DNA of 64,000 nt from Udaeobacter sp963725505 (lineage in GTDB: Bacteria > Verrucomicrobiota > Verrucomicrobiia > Chthoniobacterales > UBA10450): assembly GCA_963725505.1 (NCBI GenBank), contig CAVRYN010000007.1, positions 186,001 to 250,000 on the forward strand. Direction: 5' to 3'. Position 1 is the first letter of the stretch; the number at the start of each line of letters is the position of its first letter. The translations under genes and the position numbers were made by a program. This document shows, one piece after another, positions 27,617 to 37,345 of this stretch. The notes under the pieces are model-generated. The model worked only from the letters and a program-made list of their open reading frames with translations. It was not told the DNA's origin and searched no databases.

Positions 27617-28309
27617 CTAGATATTGAGGTCGGTGGGCGGAATAACGTGGGAGAAATCGACTGTCATTCGAATGTCGCCGGCTGGGTCAGATCGAGTGAT
27701 GACGCCGTGATCCTCGTTGACGAACTTCCAAAGAGACAACACTAACCTTCCGATCGCCTCGCGATCGAAGACAAAGCCCTGCATATGAACCACAGACTCT
27801 CCCCCCTTAATCATATGATCAATCACCGCATCGATATCACCCCGGTGCACATCGACAGGTCCGATTGGCCTGAAGCCGGCCTCGAGCAGTGAGTGGAGTG
27901 GGAGACCGTTGCCATCTGCGACATGGGCGAGATACTCTTCGCCCGGCGAATCTCGACCACTCTCCTTGATGGCGTAGACCATCATAATTTTGACTAAGAG
28001 CGAGCAGAGCCCGAACCCTCGCGCGGCTGGGTGGAACATCAGCCCACCAACCTCCGCTTCCTTCGCCGATTTCTCATCACCGGATCCTTGAATGATGCCA
28101 GTGCCAATAATGTTGTCGGTCGTCCGGTTCAGGACATGAAATAATCGGCGTTCCCGCGCTGCATCAAGGAAAGCCTGCGCTGGACGATCGAAAAGTGTTC
28201 CTTCGTTCAGCGCCTCGATGAACGTGAACGGGATGCGGTACTCGGCCTCGCCTGTCAGCCGCACATCGATCTTGTCCTGATCTCTAATGACTGGCGGTCT
28301 AGGATCCAT
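27617..28309 (-). CDS. GNAT-like acetyltransferase of unknown substrate
   Basis: The core GGLMFHPAARGFGLCSLLVK resembles motif A of N-acyltransferases (arginine N-succinyltransferase AstA-like, R/QxxGxG/A). The N-terminus has LNEGTLFDRPAQAFLD and LFHVLNRTTDNIIGTG, as in a GNAT beta-sheet. No partner genes identify the substrate. Length 230. It stands alone between repeat-rich gaps, and the local sequence is more GC-rich and less hairpin-rich than the neighbours, which may hint at transfer. Acyl transfer is an inference from the fold motif only. Confidence 0.55.
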   Translation of the reverse strand: MDPRPPVIRDQDKIDVRLTGEAEYRIPFTFIEALNEGTLFDRPAQAFLDAARERRLFHVLNRTTDNIIGTGIIQGSGDEKSAKEAEVGGLMFHPAARGFGLCSLLVKIMMVYAIKESGRDSPGEEYLAHVADGNGLPLHSLLEAGFRPIGPVDVHRGDIDAVIDHMIKGGESVVHMQGFVFDREAIGRLVLSLWKFVNEDHGVITRSDPAGDIRMTVDFSHVIPPTDLNI

Positions 28310-28709
28310 TTCGAGGGCGCCACTGGCAAGGCGAGCGGTTCATTGAATTGTTGATGTGAGAATTGTCGTTTTCATGTGCGCAAGATTCTGCCTTTTTTGT
28401 TTTCCACCCCGCAACGACAAAATGATATGAACTGCACGCGTGTCACGGGTCTGCCACGCCGTGAAGTTGACTCTAGAGTCGATAGAAATGAGAAGTTTTA
28501 CGGAAGCGAGGAGTGACGAGATTGCAAACCGCGGCCACCATGGCGGCGCTTCTTTTGATTTCAAGAAGGACGAATAGTTTCAGCTAACGGATTCGCTGAT
28601 GCTAAATGACGCCGGCGATTCCATCGCGTGTTCCCGAGCGTGTACGCGGCCTACGCGATCGTCGAAACCGGGCTTGAGGCCGACCGTCAACCCGGTATCC
28701 TCGCACGGC
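28310..28709. other. Gene-poor stretch upstream of the esterase
   Basis: No supported gene. A minus-strand open frame at 28340-28564 lacks recognisable features. The 111 bases before 28710 stay open with the esterase but show no family similarity. Confidence 0.4.
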
Positions 28710-29441
28710 ATGCATCGTGACCATCAGCGTTGGTATTCGCACCGTCTCAATCGGGACATGGGTGTCGCCATTTACGGCAATTACGGCGGGCCCATCCTCG
28801 CCTTCCCGACAAGCGCTGGCGACGAGTGGGAGCAGGAAGGTCAGGGCATGATTCGCACCCTCAGCCCGTACCTGGAGCAGGGGCGAATCCGAATCTTCTG
28901 CATCAACGGCGTGAACAGCGATTCATTCCAAAACAAGGGAGCGCACCCCTTCCATCGGAGCTGGATGCAGGCGCAGTACGACGCCTATGTGGCGAACGAG
29001 GTTTTCCCGTTTATCGACTCCCAGTGCCAGACGCCGGGCATCGGGATTGCCACGCTGGGCGCATCGCTCGGTGCCTATCACGCGGCCAACACGCTCTTCA
29101 AGCATCCCGACCACGTGAAGCGCTGCTACGCGCTCTCGGGCGTCTACGATATGCGGGATTCGATGGACGGGATGTACGACGACAACTTCTACTTCAATAA
29201 CCCGGTCGACTATATGGCCAACCAGAGTGACCCCTGGTTTCTCCACCAGTACGCGAGTTGCGACATCCGGCTCGCGACCGGCTGTGGTCCGTGGGAGAAC
29301 AGCGGGCCGACCTACCGAATGTCCGAGATCCTCAGGAATCGCGGCATTGCTCATCATCTGGACGACTGGGGCCCGGAGGGCGGGCACGAATGGCCCTACT
29401 GGCATCACCAGATGTGGGAGTACGTCGGCGCGCACTACTAA
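28710..29441 (+). CDS. Alpha/beta-hydrolase, esterase-D-like
   Basis: Alpha/beta hydrolase of the PHB-depolymerase/esterase group. Nucleophile elbow GASLGAY, oxyanion YGGPILAFPTSAGDEWEQEG, catalytic Asp region LDDWGPEGGHEW with terminal His in GGHEW. The start MHRDHQRWYSHRLNRDMGV matches homologous starts, so the upstream in-frame extension is discarded although no strong ribosome-binding site is seen. No signal peptide. Substrate unknown. The next gene is 297 bases downstream beyond repeats. Confidence 0.75.
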   Translation: MHRDHQRWYSHRLNRDMGVAIYGNYGGPILAFPTSAGDEWEQEGQGMIRTLSPYLEQGRIRIFCINGVNSDSFQNKGAHPFHRSWMQAQYDAYVANEVFPFIDSQCQTPGIGIATLGASLGAYHAANTLFKHPDHVKRCYALSGVYDMRDSMDGMYDDNFYFNNPVDYMANQSDPWFLHQYASCDIRLATGCGPWENSGPTYRMSEILRNRGIAHHLDDWGPEGGHEWPYWHHQMWEYVGAHY

Positions 29442-29568
29442 GGACGCTACGCTCGGTCGATTCGTCGATTCGCGATGCGTGATCTGCGTGACTCGTAACC
29501 TCTCGCAATCACTTGTCACTTATCACTCGCCTGCTAAGCCGTAGCGCTCGTGCGAAGGTTGGTCTGCC

Positions 29569-29689
29569 AAAAGCCATCTCATAAATCCGCACGCTGTAGC
29601 CACGGCGCTGTGCGCCGTTGAGAACGCGCGGCTTCGAAAATGCAGACGCCCCACAGGGGCGTCGCTACAACATTTATGAGATAGCTTTT
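29569..29689. repeat. MITE-like element with nested TGTAG hairpin
   Basis: Outer inverted ends AAAAGCCATCTCATAAA (29569-29585) and TTTATGAGATAGCTTTT (29673-29689), one mismatch, flank an inner element from TGTAGCCACGG to GTCGCTACA (29595-29669). It lies in the gap before 29738 and holds no gene. Confidence 0.65.
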
Positions 29690-29737
29690 AGTCACTTCCG
29701 TTGACATTAGGATCACGCAAGGAGTAAAAGAATAGGA

Positions 29738-30358
29738 ATGATTCCGCTAACTGCCTTGTGGCTTCCCATTCTGCTTTCGGCTGTGATTGTCTTTTTCGCC
29801 AGCTTCATCATGCACATGGTGCTCGGTTATCACAAAAGTGATTACCGCAAATTGCCAGATGAAGACCGTGTCACCGACGCGCTGCGAAGTGCGGGCGTGA
29901 CACGGGGTCCCGCCTATTTCTTTCCGTATTGTTCGTTCGAAGAGATGAAGTCGGCGCCCGTGATCGAGAAATTGAAACGCGGACCGGTGGGCTTGTTAAC
30001 TGTGCTGCCCAGCGGGCCGCCGGCGATGGGAAAGAATATGGTCCAATGGTTTTTGTATTGTGTGGTGATCAGCATCTTTGCCGCTTATCTTTCCAGCCGC
30101 ACGCTGGCGCCTGGGACCGCATTCTTGCCAGTATTCCGCGTCGTTGGTACCGTCGCTTTGCTAGGATACGGCGCAGCCCACGCCCAGGAATCGATTTGGA
30201 GCGGCCGAAGCTGGGTGGTCACGTTCAAGCATCTTTTCGATAGCGTGATTTACGCGCTGCTAACAGCGGCAACATTCGGCTGGTTATGGCCAAAAGCGCT
30301 GTATCGCTTCGCGGCGCGAACTTTCGGCGATAGGCCTCGAGTCTTTACGTCGATCTAG
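29738..30358 (+). CDS. Membrane protein of unknown function
   Basis: 206 residues with four hydrophobic segments: a first near WLPILLSAVIVFFASFIMHM, then after a hydrophilic loop WFLYCVVISIFAAYL, VFRVVGTVALLGYGAAH and VIYALLTAATFGWLWPK. The loop GPAYFFPYCSFEEMKSAP and LLTVLPSGPPAMGKNM are conserved-looking but unassigned. An RBS-like AAGGAG lies 12 bases before the ATG. I do not recognise the family with certainty. Confidence 0.7.
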   Translation: MIPLTALWLPILLSAVIVFFASFIMHMVLGYHKSDYRKLPDEDRVTDALRSAGVTRGPAYFFPYCSFEEMKSAPVIEKLKRGPVGLLTVLPSGPPAMGKNMVQWFLYCVVISIFAAYLSSRTLAPGTAFLPVFRVVGTVALLGYGAAHAQESIWSGRSWVVTFKHLFDSVIYALLTAATFGWLWPKALYRFAARTFGDRPRVFTSI

Positions 30359-30533
30359 CAAGCCGGTGCTTGCGTCTACGCGCGGGACCCGAGCTTCTGC
30401 GCGTTTGAACATCGTTTCGGCCGCCAAGTTCCGCTTGGCTCTGGCCGAAATCGCTATAACTCCTTCTTCGTAGTGTCAATACTTGGCCTGCCCTTCCTGA
30501 CCCCTTGATGTCATCCGCACTCCAACGAGCTTT

Positions 30534-30887
30534 TTAAAGCTGAATACTGCGCGGAATGTGGAATTCGGCGTAATCCTCTGTCGTGAAAAATGTTCCTATG
30601 GTCAGGCCGCGCCAAATGCCTTTCGCGCGTTTCAGGAAAACCCACGCAGGATCGGTTTCGGCTGCATGTTTTGGGGTTACCTTCACGCGCGCGTAATCGC
30701 CCTCAATTTTCTCTACGCTTACATTAAATCCCGACACTGCGGAATGCGCTGCCACATACTTTCGCGCGGCGGTAATTACTGCGTCATTCTCATTCGCGAG
30801 TACAAATGTGCCGCCGAAGGTTATTGCAAGGACTGTCGATATCAGCGAGAACACGCGAGCAAGGCGCGCAATGGCGGCGATTTTCAT
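30534..30887 (-). CDS. Small exported hypothetical protein
   Basis: ATG 30887 gives a signal peptide (MKIAAIARLARVFSLISTVL...TFVLA) followed by about 85 mature residues: AARKYVAAHSAVSGFNVSVE, VTPKHAAETDPAWVFLKRA and GIWRGLTIGTFFTTEDYAEF. No family assigned. The pattern (short, exported, aromatic C-terminus) suggests an envelope protein. An upstream ATG at 30917 would add ten charged residues and is less likely. Confidence 0.6.
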   Translation of the reverse strand: MKIAAIARLARVFSLISTVLAITFGGTFVLANENDAVITAARKYVAAHSAVSGFNVSVEKIEGDYARVKVTPKHAAETDPAWVFLKRAKGIWRGLTIGTFFTTEDYAEFHIPRSIQL

Positions 30888-31194
30888 ACGATTATTTTTC
30901 TTGCAAAATGTAACCAAATTCCAATGAAAACGAGCTCATTCTCGAGCCGCAATATTCGCCTGGCTCTGGCGAAACCGCTCTAGCTAGTCACTCGCTTGTC
31001 ACGCCGTAGCCTCGGCCAAGGCTCGTCACTTCCGCTAAACCTCTTCTATCTTACTTCTTACTTTTTCCTTCTTCCCTCTTACTTATTTCGGGACAGCGCA
31101 ACGGCCTGCGATCGCTCCGCAGTAGCTGCGCAGTTCTGAACGTTTTGGAGTTTAGAAAAAATTCACCAGCGCGTCAGCCGTTTGGGCAGGACCG

Positions 31195-32526
31195 ATGACG
31201 CGGTATAATTCGGAGTGGCAACTAGGAAAAGTAAAGGTCGTCGGTGATCCATCGGAGCAACTCGTCGAGGATGTGGTGAATCACTACGTCACCTCCGGCG
31301 ACTTCAACGGCTACGATTGGTCGTATACGAGCGCGTTGCCCGAGCAGACACCAGATTTACTTAAGAAGAAGATGGTACGACCGCTGATTGCGGCCGGGCG
31401 ACTCACAATCCGAACCGACGCTCAATTTCCCTTCGTGAAACGCATGCCAGACGAACCGACTCAGGAGCAGGTTCGCAGACTCGATGAATCGAATATGCAC
31501 CTACTGAGATTGTTTCCGTCAGTCGCGGAGATGAGAGGACGGATCGGGAATAGATTTCGCGGCCGCCCGTTCACAAAGGAACTGGCCCACGGTCATGCAC
31601 AACTTGAACCGAGATTCTTTGATCCTCTGGTGTTGGAGCAGTATCGCAACGATCCACGATATTGGTGTCATCTCAGCGATGTGAGCGGTCACATTTCTGC
31701 TCACGAAGAGGGCCACTCGAGAGACTCGGATAAGGTATTCCTGCAGGCATTCGGATTTGCGTATGACGATGACGGCAACCGCGCCGTCGGTGTCTACTTG
31801 CGTTATCTTTCTGACTTTTCGCCGGAGCATCAGCAGATCTGGAAGGCACGCGAGCTCACCGGCGAGTATTCACTACATCCCGACTATGTACGGAGTTCGA
31901 TTTACGGAGTCTTTCCCGATCACATCCAAATTCTTGATGCACTTCTTTTCGAGCAGCGCGCGATCAATGATATCGCCCGATTGATGGGGCGATCTCCGCT
32001 ATTTAAACACGAATTCAAAGACGGCCGACCGGACGGCCTCACATTTCTACTGCGACCCACCGCCCGGCAGGTACTCGAACTTCATTCACGTTCTCGACAA
32101 GGTTCTGTCCGAAAACATCGATATGGCATTTTTCGCGAATGATGTTCCCATCACTGAAGAGATTAGCCGTGGTGGCAGTCGCGTGGAAGTGCAGCGCAAA
32201 GGCTCGCTTCGGGTATTTGAAGATTGGCTTCGACAAAACTTCCGCGTTCGCGGCGACGGAGACGTAATCGGCAAAGTTTTTGAACCGCTAAAGCTCGTGC
32301 GAAAGCTGCGCCAAAAACCGGCGCACGCGTTACATCCGGAGATAAATACGACCGCTCTTTATGGAAACAGCAACGTGATTTGATCGTGTCGGTATATCGA
32401 AGTCTTCAAGCGATCCGCGCTGCATTTCAGCGACACCCCAGCGCAGCGCGCTACGAGCTAGACAAATTTCGCATCGGAAAACATCCGGGCGTTTTGATGT
32501 CGTTGAAAAACGTTGTTGCGTTATAG
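31195..32526 (+). pseudogene. Frameshifted large protein with HEPN-like RX4H motif
   Basis: The frame from 31195 continues to about 32060. Dropping one base in the CCCACCGCCCGG stretch restores RYSNFIHVLDKVLSENID and continues to LRKLRQKPAHAL. A second shift near 32335-32345 restores DKYDRSLWKQQRDLI ... QAIRAAF, ending at 32526. The rebuilt protein is about 440 residues. RKLRQKPAHAL contains R-x4-H, the HEPN RNase signature, with helices around it. The N-terminal part (DSDKVFLQAFGFAYDDDGN) is unassigned. As read it is broken by two frameshifts. The HEPN assignment is an inference from the motif and its helical context. Confidence 0.6.
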
Positions 32527-32558
32527 CTAGCTTTAGCTAGACTCGCTAGCCATGAGCA

Positions 32559-33001
32559 ATGCAGAAGATCGAGATTAAAGTCGGAGCAGTCGAATTTAGC
32601 GGAGAAGGCGAACAGGGGTGGGTTGCGAGTCAGCTGGAGCGAGTGTTAAGGGTGGCACCCAGCATCGTGGCGCGCGACACCGCACAGACAAGATAAATCA
32701 GGCGAGGCAAACGATCCCCGCGATCAAGCACCGGCGAATTCGCAAACACTAGCCAGCTTTCTTCGCGACAAAAACGCTTCGACAAACCAAGTTAAGAAGT
32801 TTTGGCAACCGCAGCTTGGCTGCAAGGACGAGGGAAGAAACGACTAACGACTGCGGACGTTAACCGCTAGCGCTAAAAGACAGTAATCAAACAAGGCTCG
32901 GCAATCCTGCGGATTGTCTAAACAAAAACGTCGCGAAAGGACACTGCGAAAAGGATGGCGAAGGAATTCTTTGTGACTACTGAAGGTATGGCATCGCTTT
33001 A
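32559..33001 (+). pseudogene. Multiply frameshifted small gene
   Basis: The intact piece MQKIEIKVGAVEFSGEGEQ...VASQLERVL (32559 on) is followed in other frames by TLASFLRDKNASTNQVKKFL, ATAAWLQGRGKKRLTTADVN, RALKDSNQTRLGNPADCLNK and KEFFVTTEGMASL ending near 33001. At least four indels separate them. Together they give a coherent ~150-residue protein with an N-terminal charged beta-strand segment and a helical, winged-helix-like C-terminus. Family not named. The decay is clear because the meaningful peptides appear in order along three frames. Confidence 0.55.
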
Positions 33002-33010
33002 GGAACGACG

Positions 33011-33211
33011 ATGATAAATCGCGCACGTCAGTTGATTAGCCTGTGTTTGGCAACTTTAATGGCGCTGGCCGTCATCATAGGTGCATTTTACAAGCTGCCC
33101 TGGCTCACGCTCGCGCTTCTTGCGTGGTCCTGCCTTGGACTCTTGGACAAACGCAGCGCGTTGGAAAAAACCATCCGACTTTGGTCGGCAATTAGATCAC
33201 GACGCTCCTAA
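33011..33211 (+). CDS. Small two-helix membrane protein
   Basis: A 66-residue protein with two hydrophobic segments (ISLCLATLMALAVIIGAFY and WLTLALLAWSCLGLL) and a basic C-terminus ending RLWSAIRSRRS. It lies in the decayed island just after the second pseudogene. No family recognised. It may be a small toxin-like or holin-like membrane protein, but that is speculation. Confidence 0.45.
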   Translation: MINRARQLISLCLATLMALAVIIGAFYKLPWLTLALLAWSCLGLLDKRSALEKTIRLWSAIRSRRS

Positions 33212-33317
33212 TTTTCGCGTACCGTTAACGGCAGCTCGTTGCGGATGACTGTTGCCCCCGTTTCAGTCTAGCCCCACATTAGTTGGCGGCTCAAGATGTT
33301 CGGCCCGCTTAACCTGA

Positions 33318-34916
33318 TTACGCATGACGCGTGAGACTGCGCATGCGGTCAGCGATGAAGTCCAAGGTTATTTCATGTGCTTTTGCCGCTCTACCCTCAA
33401 GCTGTGCCAATGTTGGAGCGTGTTCCTTGAAGTGATACCGATCGGCGGGATCCAAGGAGCCCAGCCGTCGCATATATGTATGCGCTAAGATAAAAGCAAA
33501 CTTTGCCGGCTGTTGTCCGACGACCTGTTCCTGCGCTCGGATAACTTCACTTAAAGCGATTTCCAAGTCGTCAGCCTCGCCTCCAGCTGCGAATTCGTCT
33601 GCGCATTTTTCTAAGTCCTTTCGACACTTTTGATACGCATCATACGCCTCGTAAAACATCTTTCGCAGAGTTGAAAGCGCACCAGCGCCTGAATTGGGCA
33701 ATTCGTGTTCTTGCGCGATCTCGGCCAACTGGATTTTCAACGTCGCCAATAACGCCTTGTCGTCTTTGCGGAGTCTCTCAATTGCCTCGTCAAATGAACT
33801 AAAGATCGAACCGTGAATCTGCATTTTACGGAACCCGGACATCCGACCGTTCTCGGACCAGAAAAAATATCCCTGTTTCCTTAACAGTGATTTGATAGGC
33901 GGCAACAACTTCCGAAATTGGGACCCGTCGGTCCCCCAACGCTTCATCATCGCGTCGTGATTCGCGCAGAATTCCTGATATCGAACATCCTCCGATGCAT
34001 TGTCGCTCAACATCGCCGCAGCGATTAGAAATGCGTTCTCCGGAACAAGCTTTCGCAACAATCCCGCGACTTTGTTAAAATTTACGCCGGTGTTCCATTC
34101 GTCGAGATAGACAACTATGTCGTTATTGGAGATTCGCGCCTCGCGGAGACGACGCTCTAACAACTCGCGGCGTGTAATCCCCTTGGTTGACGCATCATTT
34201 CTCGACAATGAGATTCGAATGACTTCGACCGAATATTTCGATGCCAATAAATTTTTAAGCAGCTTCACGGCCAATGAATTTCCCACAGGCAAATCAACAA
34301 GAAGAATCCGGCTTCGACCTAGGGCAAGCGTCCCAAAGAACTCTTCAATATGGAGAAGAAAACCGCAGACTCCGTCGACTTGCTCAATACAGAGATCTAA
34401 GAACTTTCTTAAAGTAGAGGAGTGCGCTTCATCGATTGCGGCAAGCGTGCCACTTGGTGCTTGCTCGAACTCGTACGCTTGACGAGCAAATTAAACATGG
34501 CTGACAGCATTGAACACCATGCCAGGGTCATCCAGTGGAAGACCTGAACCTGCCAGTTTCGACGCCGTAGAACCTACATATTCGACTGCCTTACATGCCG
34601 AAAAATTGCGCGTAAGAATGGACAAGTGGAGCTCTCTATTTCTCTTCAAATCTTCGAGGAAGCTTCGCGTGCCTTCGAAGCATGGTGCCTGTAGATTGTC
34701 ACTAAGCCATTCGTAAATGCGGTGAGCTCGATTTTGATCGATGGCCTTCAACCACTTATGAAGCGCTTCTGATTGCGTATTCACAAACTTCGGCCTGATA
34801 AACGGGCACACAACCCTTTTAAGGTGCTCAACCGTTTTACTGATTAACCTGTTAGGCTTTTGAATAAATCTCCGCGCCTTTGTCAGCGAACTCTTTTGCT
34901 TTTTAATCGAGCCCAA
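33318..34916 (-). pseudogene. PRTase-fold conflict-type protein split by an in-frame stop
   Basis: One frame from a TTG at 34916 runs to 33318 with a single TAA at 34491-34493. Before the stop is GSIKKQKSSLTKARRFIQKP...VFNAVSHV. After it comes FARQAYEFEQAPSGTLAAID, then a PRTase-like core: RSRILLVDLPVGNSL, DIVVYLDEWNTGVNFNKV (a PRPP-loop-like D-E-W-N-T-G). The reading-frame continuity and shared gene-like composition mean one gene of ~530 codons was cut by a nonsense change. The PRTase module resembles those seen in bacterial conflict systems. No enzyme activity can be assigned from sequence. Both halves are listed together. Confidence 0.6.
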
Positions 34917-35120
34917 CTTGCAGCGCTTGTTCTTCCAAAATTTTTTATTCGGCAGCGAATTTGGCTTTGCCTCGGCAACGCGGCGTCTTTCACGCGACGG
35001 GAACGTGTGTTCCTCAGCCGTTCGGCCTGTCCACTGCGCTGGTTCGGAACTGGTCGTCCTTGTTTTGAACAGGATGCTAGAATTGCCGATCCGATTTCAG
35101 ATCGGTCGGATTTACAACTT

Positions 35121-35381
35121 CTATTCGAGCAGCTTCCTCAGATTTTGAAGTGCGTCGTCTTCTTCGTAAGACTGCGCGCCATCGGCGAGAAAGAGCTCCT
35201 GGCACAGGTCCAATGCTTGTCCCTTCACTGCAGCGGTATCAAGCCTGTCCTTTATCGAAGCCAGGAATTGATCTCTGTACCCCTGACTTTCGCTCGCGTT
35301 CCGTGCGTTACTAACCGATCTCGCATCGAACTGATCGAACGGTACTTTCGGGTCCCAATTGAACTTCGCGACCCGCGACAC
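35121..35381 (-). pseudogene. Partial duplicate of the TerB-like gene
   Basis: The 86-residue frame reads VAKFNWDPKVPFDQFDARSV ... EEDDALQNLRKLLE and ends properly at a TAG. It matches the 3' part of the TerB-like gene at 35731-36139 with three substitutions and one missing base over about 257 bases (35117-35373 versus 35727-35984). It lacks the N-terminal half. Whether this is a true tandem duplication or an assembly effect cannot be told here. Confidence 0.6.
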
Positions 35382-35507
35382 AATCGCCCAGCACGCGAAG
35401 ACGCGCGCACTGCCCAGAGGAGAGAGCGTTCGGCGAGGGCACCGAGCGCGACACGCGAAGCGCGTATGCTACTCGGAGCGAGAACTCACTACCCCGAGCT
35501 ACCGCCA

Positions 35508-35532
35508 TGCTATACGTGACTCACGTATAGCA
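35508..35532. repeat. Perfect 25-bp palindrome
   Basis: TGCTATACGTGA, one base, TCACGTATAGCA. It is one of three related palindromes (also 36398-36424 and 37502-37522), lying between the partial duplicate and the TerB-like gene. Confidence 0.75.
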
Positions 35533-35730
35533 ACTTATTTTGTGGAGGAATGTCTCGAGCCCGCCACGGTCGCCGCCCGCCACGGCGGGCAGGCTCTGAC
35601 CAGGACGGGTAAACTTCTTTCGGAAACCGGAAAGCCCTTTTGCCTGCATTCGGCGGGTACGGCCACAGGCCGGTGGCACAGACCAGCGTCCCGCGCTGAA
35701 GCCCGGCTTCAACGGCCGGAATAACCACTT

Positions 35731-36139
35731 CTATTCGAGCAGCTGTCCTCAGATTTTGAAGTGCGTCGTCTTCTTCGTAAGACTGCGCGCCATCGGCGAG
35801 AAAGAGCTCCTGGCACAGCTCCAATGCTTGTGCCTTCACTGCAGCGGTATCAAGCCTGTCCTTTATCGAAGCCAGGAATTGATCTCTGTACACCTGACTT
35901 TCGCTCGCGTTCCGTGCGTTACTAACCGATCTCGCATCGAACTGATCGAACGGTACTTTCGGGTCCCAATTGAACTTCGCGACCGTATCCGCGATCAACC
36001 TGTCCTCCGCGAGGAAGACCAAATTGTCGGCGTACATGCAATAGTTTAGCAAGTCGACTATCGCCTCACGCTGGGGCTGGGTGAGGCCGTCTTTCGGCGC
36101 TTCCGATTTATGGAACAGTTTTCTGATTAGACTGGGCAT
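35731..36139 (-). CDS. TerB-like small helical protein, frameshifted near its end
   Basis: MPSLIRKLFHKSEAP starts a helical protein with LTQPQREAIVDLLNYCMYAD, VFLAEDRLIADTVAKFNW and LELCQELFLADGAQSYEEDD. The ADG...EE pattern and two-lobed helical repeat resemble TerB/DjlA-type domains. One extra C near 35743-35745 relative to the duplicate changes the C-terminus: the last ~5 residues (RKLLE) are lost and the frame runs on to 35510. Function in tellurite or stress response is only by analogy. ATG 36139 is chosen because upstream sequence is repeat-like. Confidence 0.65.
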
Positions 36140-36397
36140 AAAGTGTATTGACTGATTCTTCTTCGATTGCAGGTCATAAAGCTTCTTCTGATTCCTATCA
36201 ACCCAACGCCACCCGGCCTTCAGAAATAGCCCTTTACAAAAGTTACAGCAAACTATTTTGGGCGATGTAATGGCAAACGAACAAACGTCCGTCAGTCGAG
36301 TCGCAGATCGTGGAGACCTGCCATTGTTGCTCGACAAGGCGCGGCAGTTTGCTGGGGAATACATGGAGAGTCTTGAAGAACGGCCCCAGCTATCGTG

Positions 36398-36424
36398 TTG
36401 CTATACGTGATTCACGTATAGCAA
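36398..36424. repeat. Perfect 27-bp palindrome
   Basis: TTGCTATACGTGA, one base, TCACGTATAGCAA. Near-identical to the 35508-35532 copy, it lies at the C-terminal boundary of the transposase remnant. Confidence 0.8.
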
Positions 36425-37345
36425 TATCGGCAAAACTCGTGTCGGCGCGCAGGCGACGAATGGCTTTTTCGATTGCCGCAAGGCTGTTGGCTTGGGCACG
36501 GGCCACATTTAGTAGCTCTTGTTTTTCGTGTCTCTGCACCGTGCGTCCATAGGCGGAACGCGTGCATTGCGCTCGCAAAGAGCACCCACCACAAGTCTTT
36601 GCGCTGGCTTTGTATTCGAGGGTGCGGCGAATGGCATGCACCCGGCGCGGCTTCAAGAATCTGCCCGGCCGGACAACGATAAACGTTCGCTGCCGGATCG
36701 TAGCTAAAAGCTTCATCACCGAAAATGCCCTCTTTGCGCCCAGTGTTTGCCGTGTAACGAGTGACTTCTCCCATGTGCGTCTCAATCCCGCGCTCCTGGC
36801 ACGCCACGTAGTTCTCATTGGTGCCATACTTGTGATCGGCTATCACCGTTTGCACCTGGCAATCCGTGTTCTTCTGATGCTGATCTATCAAATCCAAAAG
36901 CTTCTTGTTTTCCGCGATGGTCCCAGGCGTGGTCTCCACCGCGGTAATCGCTCCTTTGTAATCATCCACTGCGCGGTGATGATGATAACGCGGACGCGAT
37001 TCACCGCCGCCTTTGCGCACACAGGCTGCATCCGGATCGCTCTGGCTCATCATCCGATCATTCACGCTCTGATAACTCTCCGGCGTAGTACCTATCTCCA
37101 ATTTGCTCTCAGTCGCGCTGTAGGCGCGCTTCAGAGCCGCGATCAATTCAGGAGGGCTTTTGATCACCGAATCTTTCGACGCATTGGCATCTACCAAGCT
37201 CGCATCCACATGCAGTTTGCTCCCACCCACCAGCCCCGCCTCCACGCACTGCGCCACCGTCCGCACAAACAAACTCTCAAACACTTGCTTGCCCCACGGT
37301 TCGCGCAAGGCCGCGTGGCGCAGCTCGATCTTGCTCCCACTCTTG
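36412..37345 (-). mobile_element. IS1182-type transposase remnant, frameshifted and truncated
   Basis: DDE-type peptides EPWGKQVFESLFVRTVAQ, KLHVDASLVDANASKD, SDPDAACVRKGGGESRPRYH, IADHKYGTNENY and CPAGQIL, typical of IS1182-like transposases. Near 36640 the frame shifts to KPRRVHAIRRTLEYKASAK and CGGCSLRAQCTRS, which is the expected zinc-like C-terminal part. The remnant stops at a palindrome (36398-36424) without the normal C-terminus. Its upstream boundary merges into an Xre-type HTH reading frame near 37310-37345. It is clearly non-functional as read. Confidence 0.8.

Noticed and set aside
28340..28564. Minus-strand open frame of 74 residues
   Set aside because: No start signal, family or conserved pattern; probably chance.
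32524..32552. TAGCTAGCTTTAGCTAGACTC palindrome-like stretch
   Set aside because: Imperfect and AT-simple; no second copy seen.
34917..35105. Open frame upstream of the PRTase gene start on the minus strand
   Set aside because: It has no ATG/GTG start and no recognisable family; I could not show it is coding.
34860..35519. Plus-strand open frame across the TerB-like duplicate
   Set aside because: It is the antisense shadow of the TerB-like copy, with unlikely composition.
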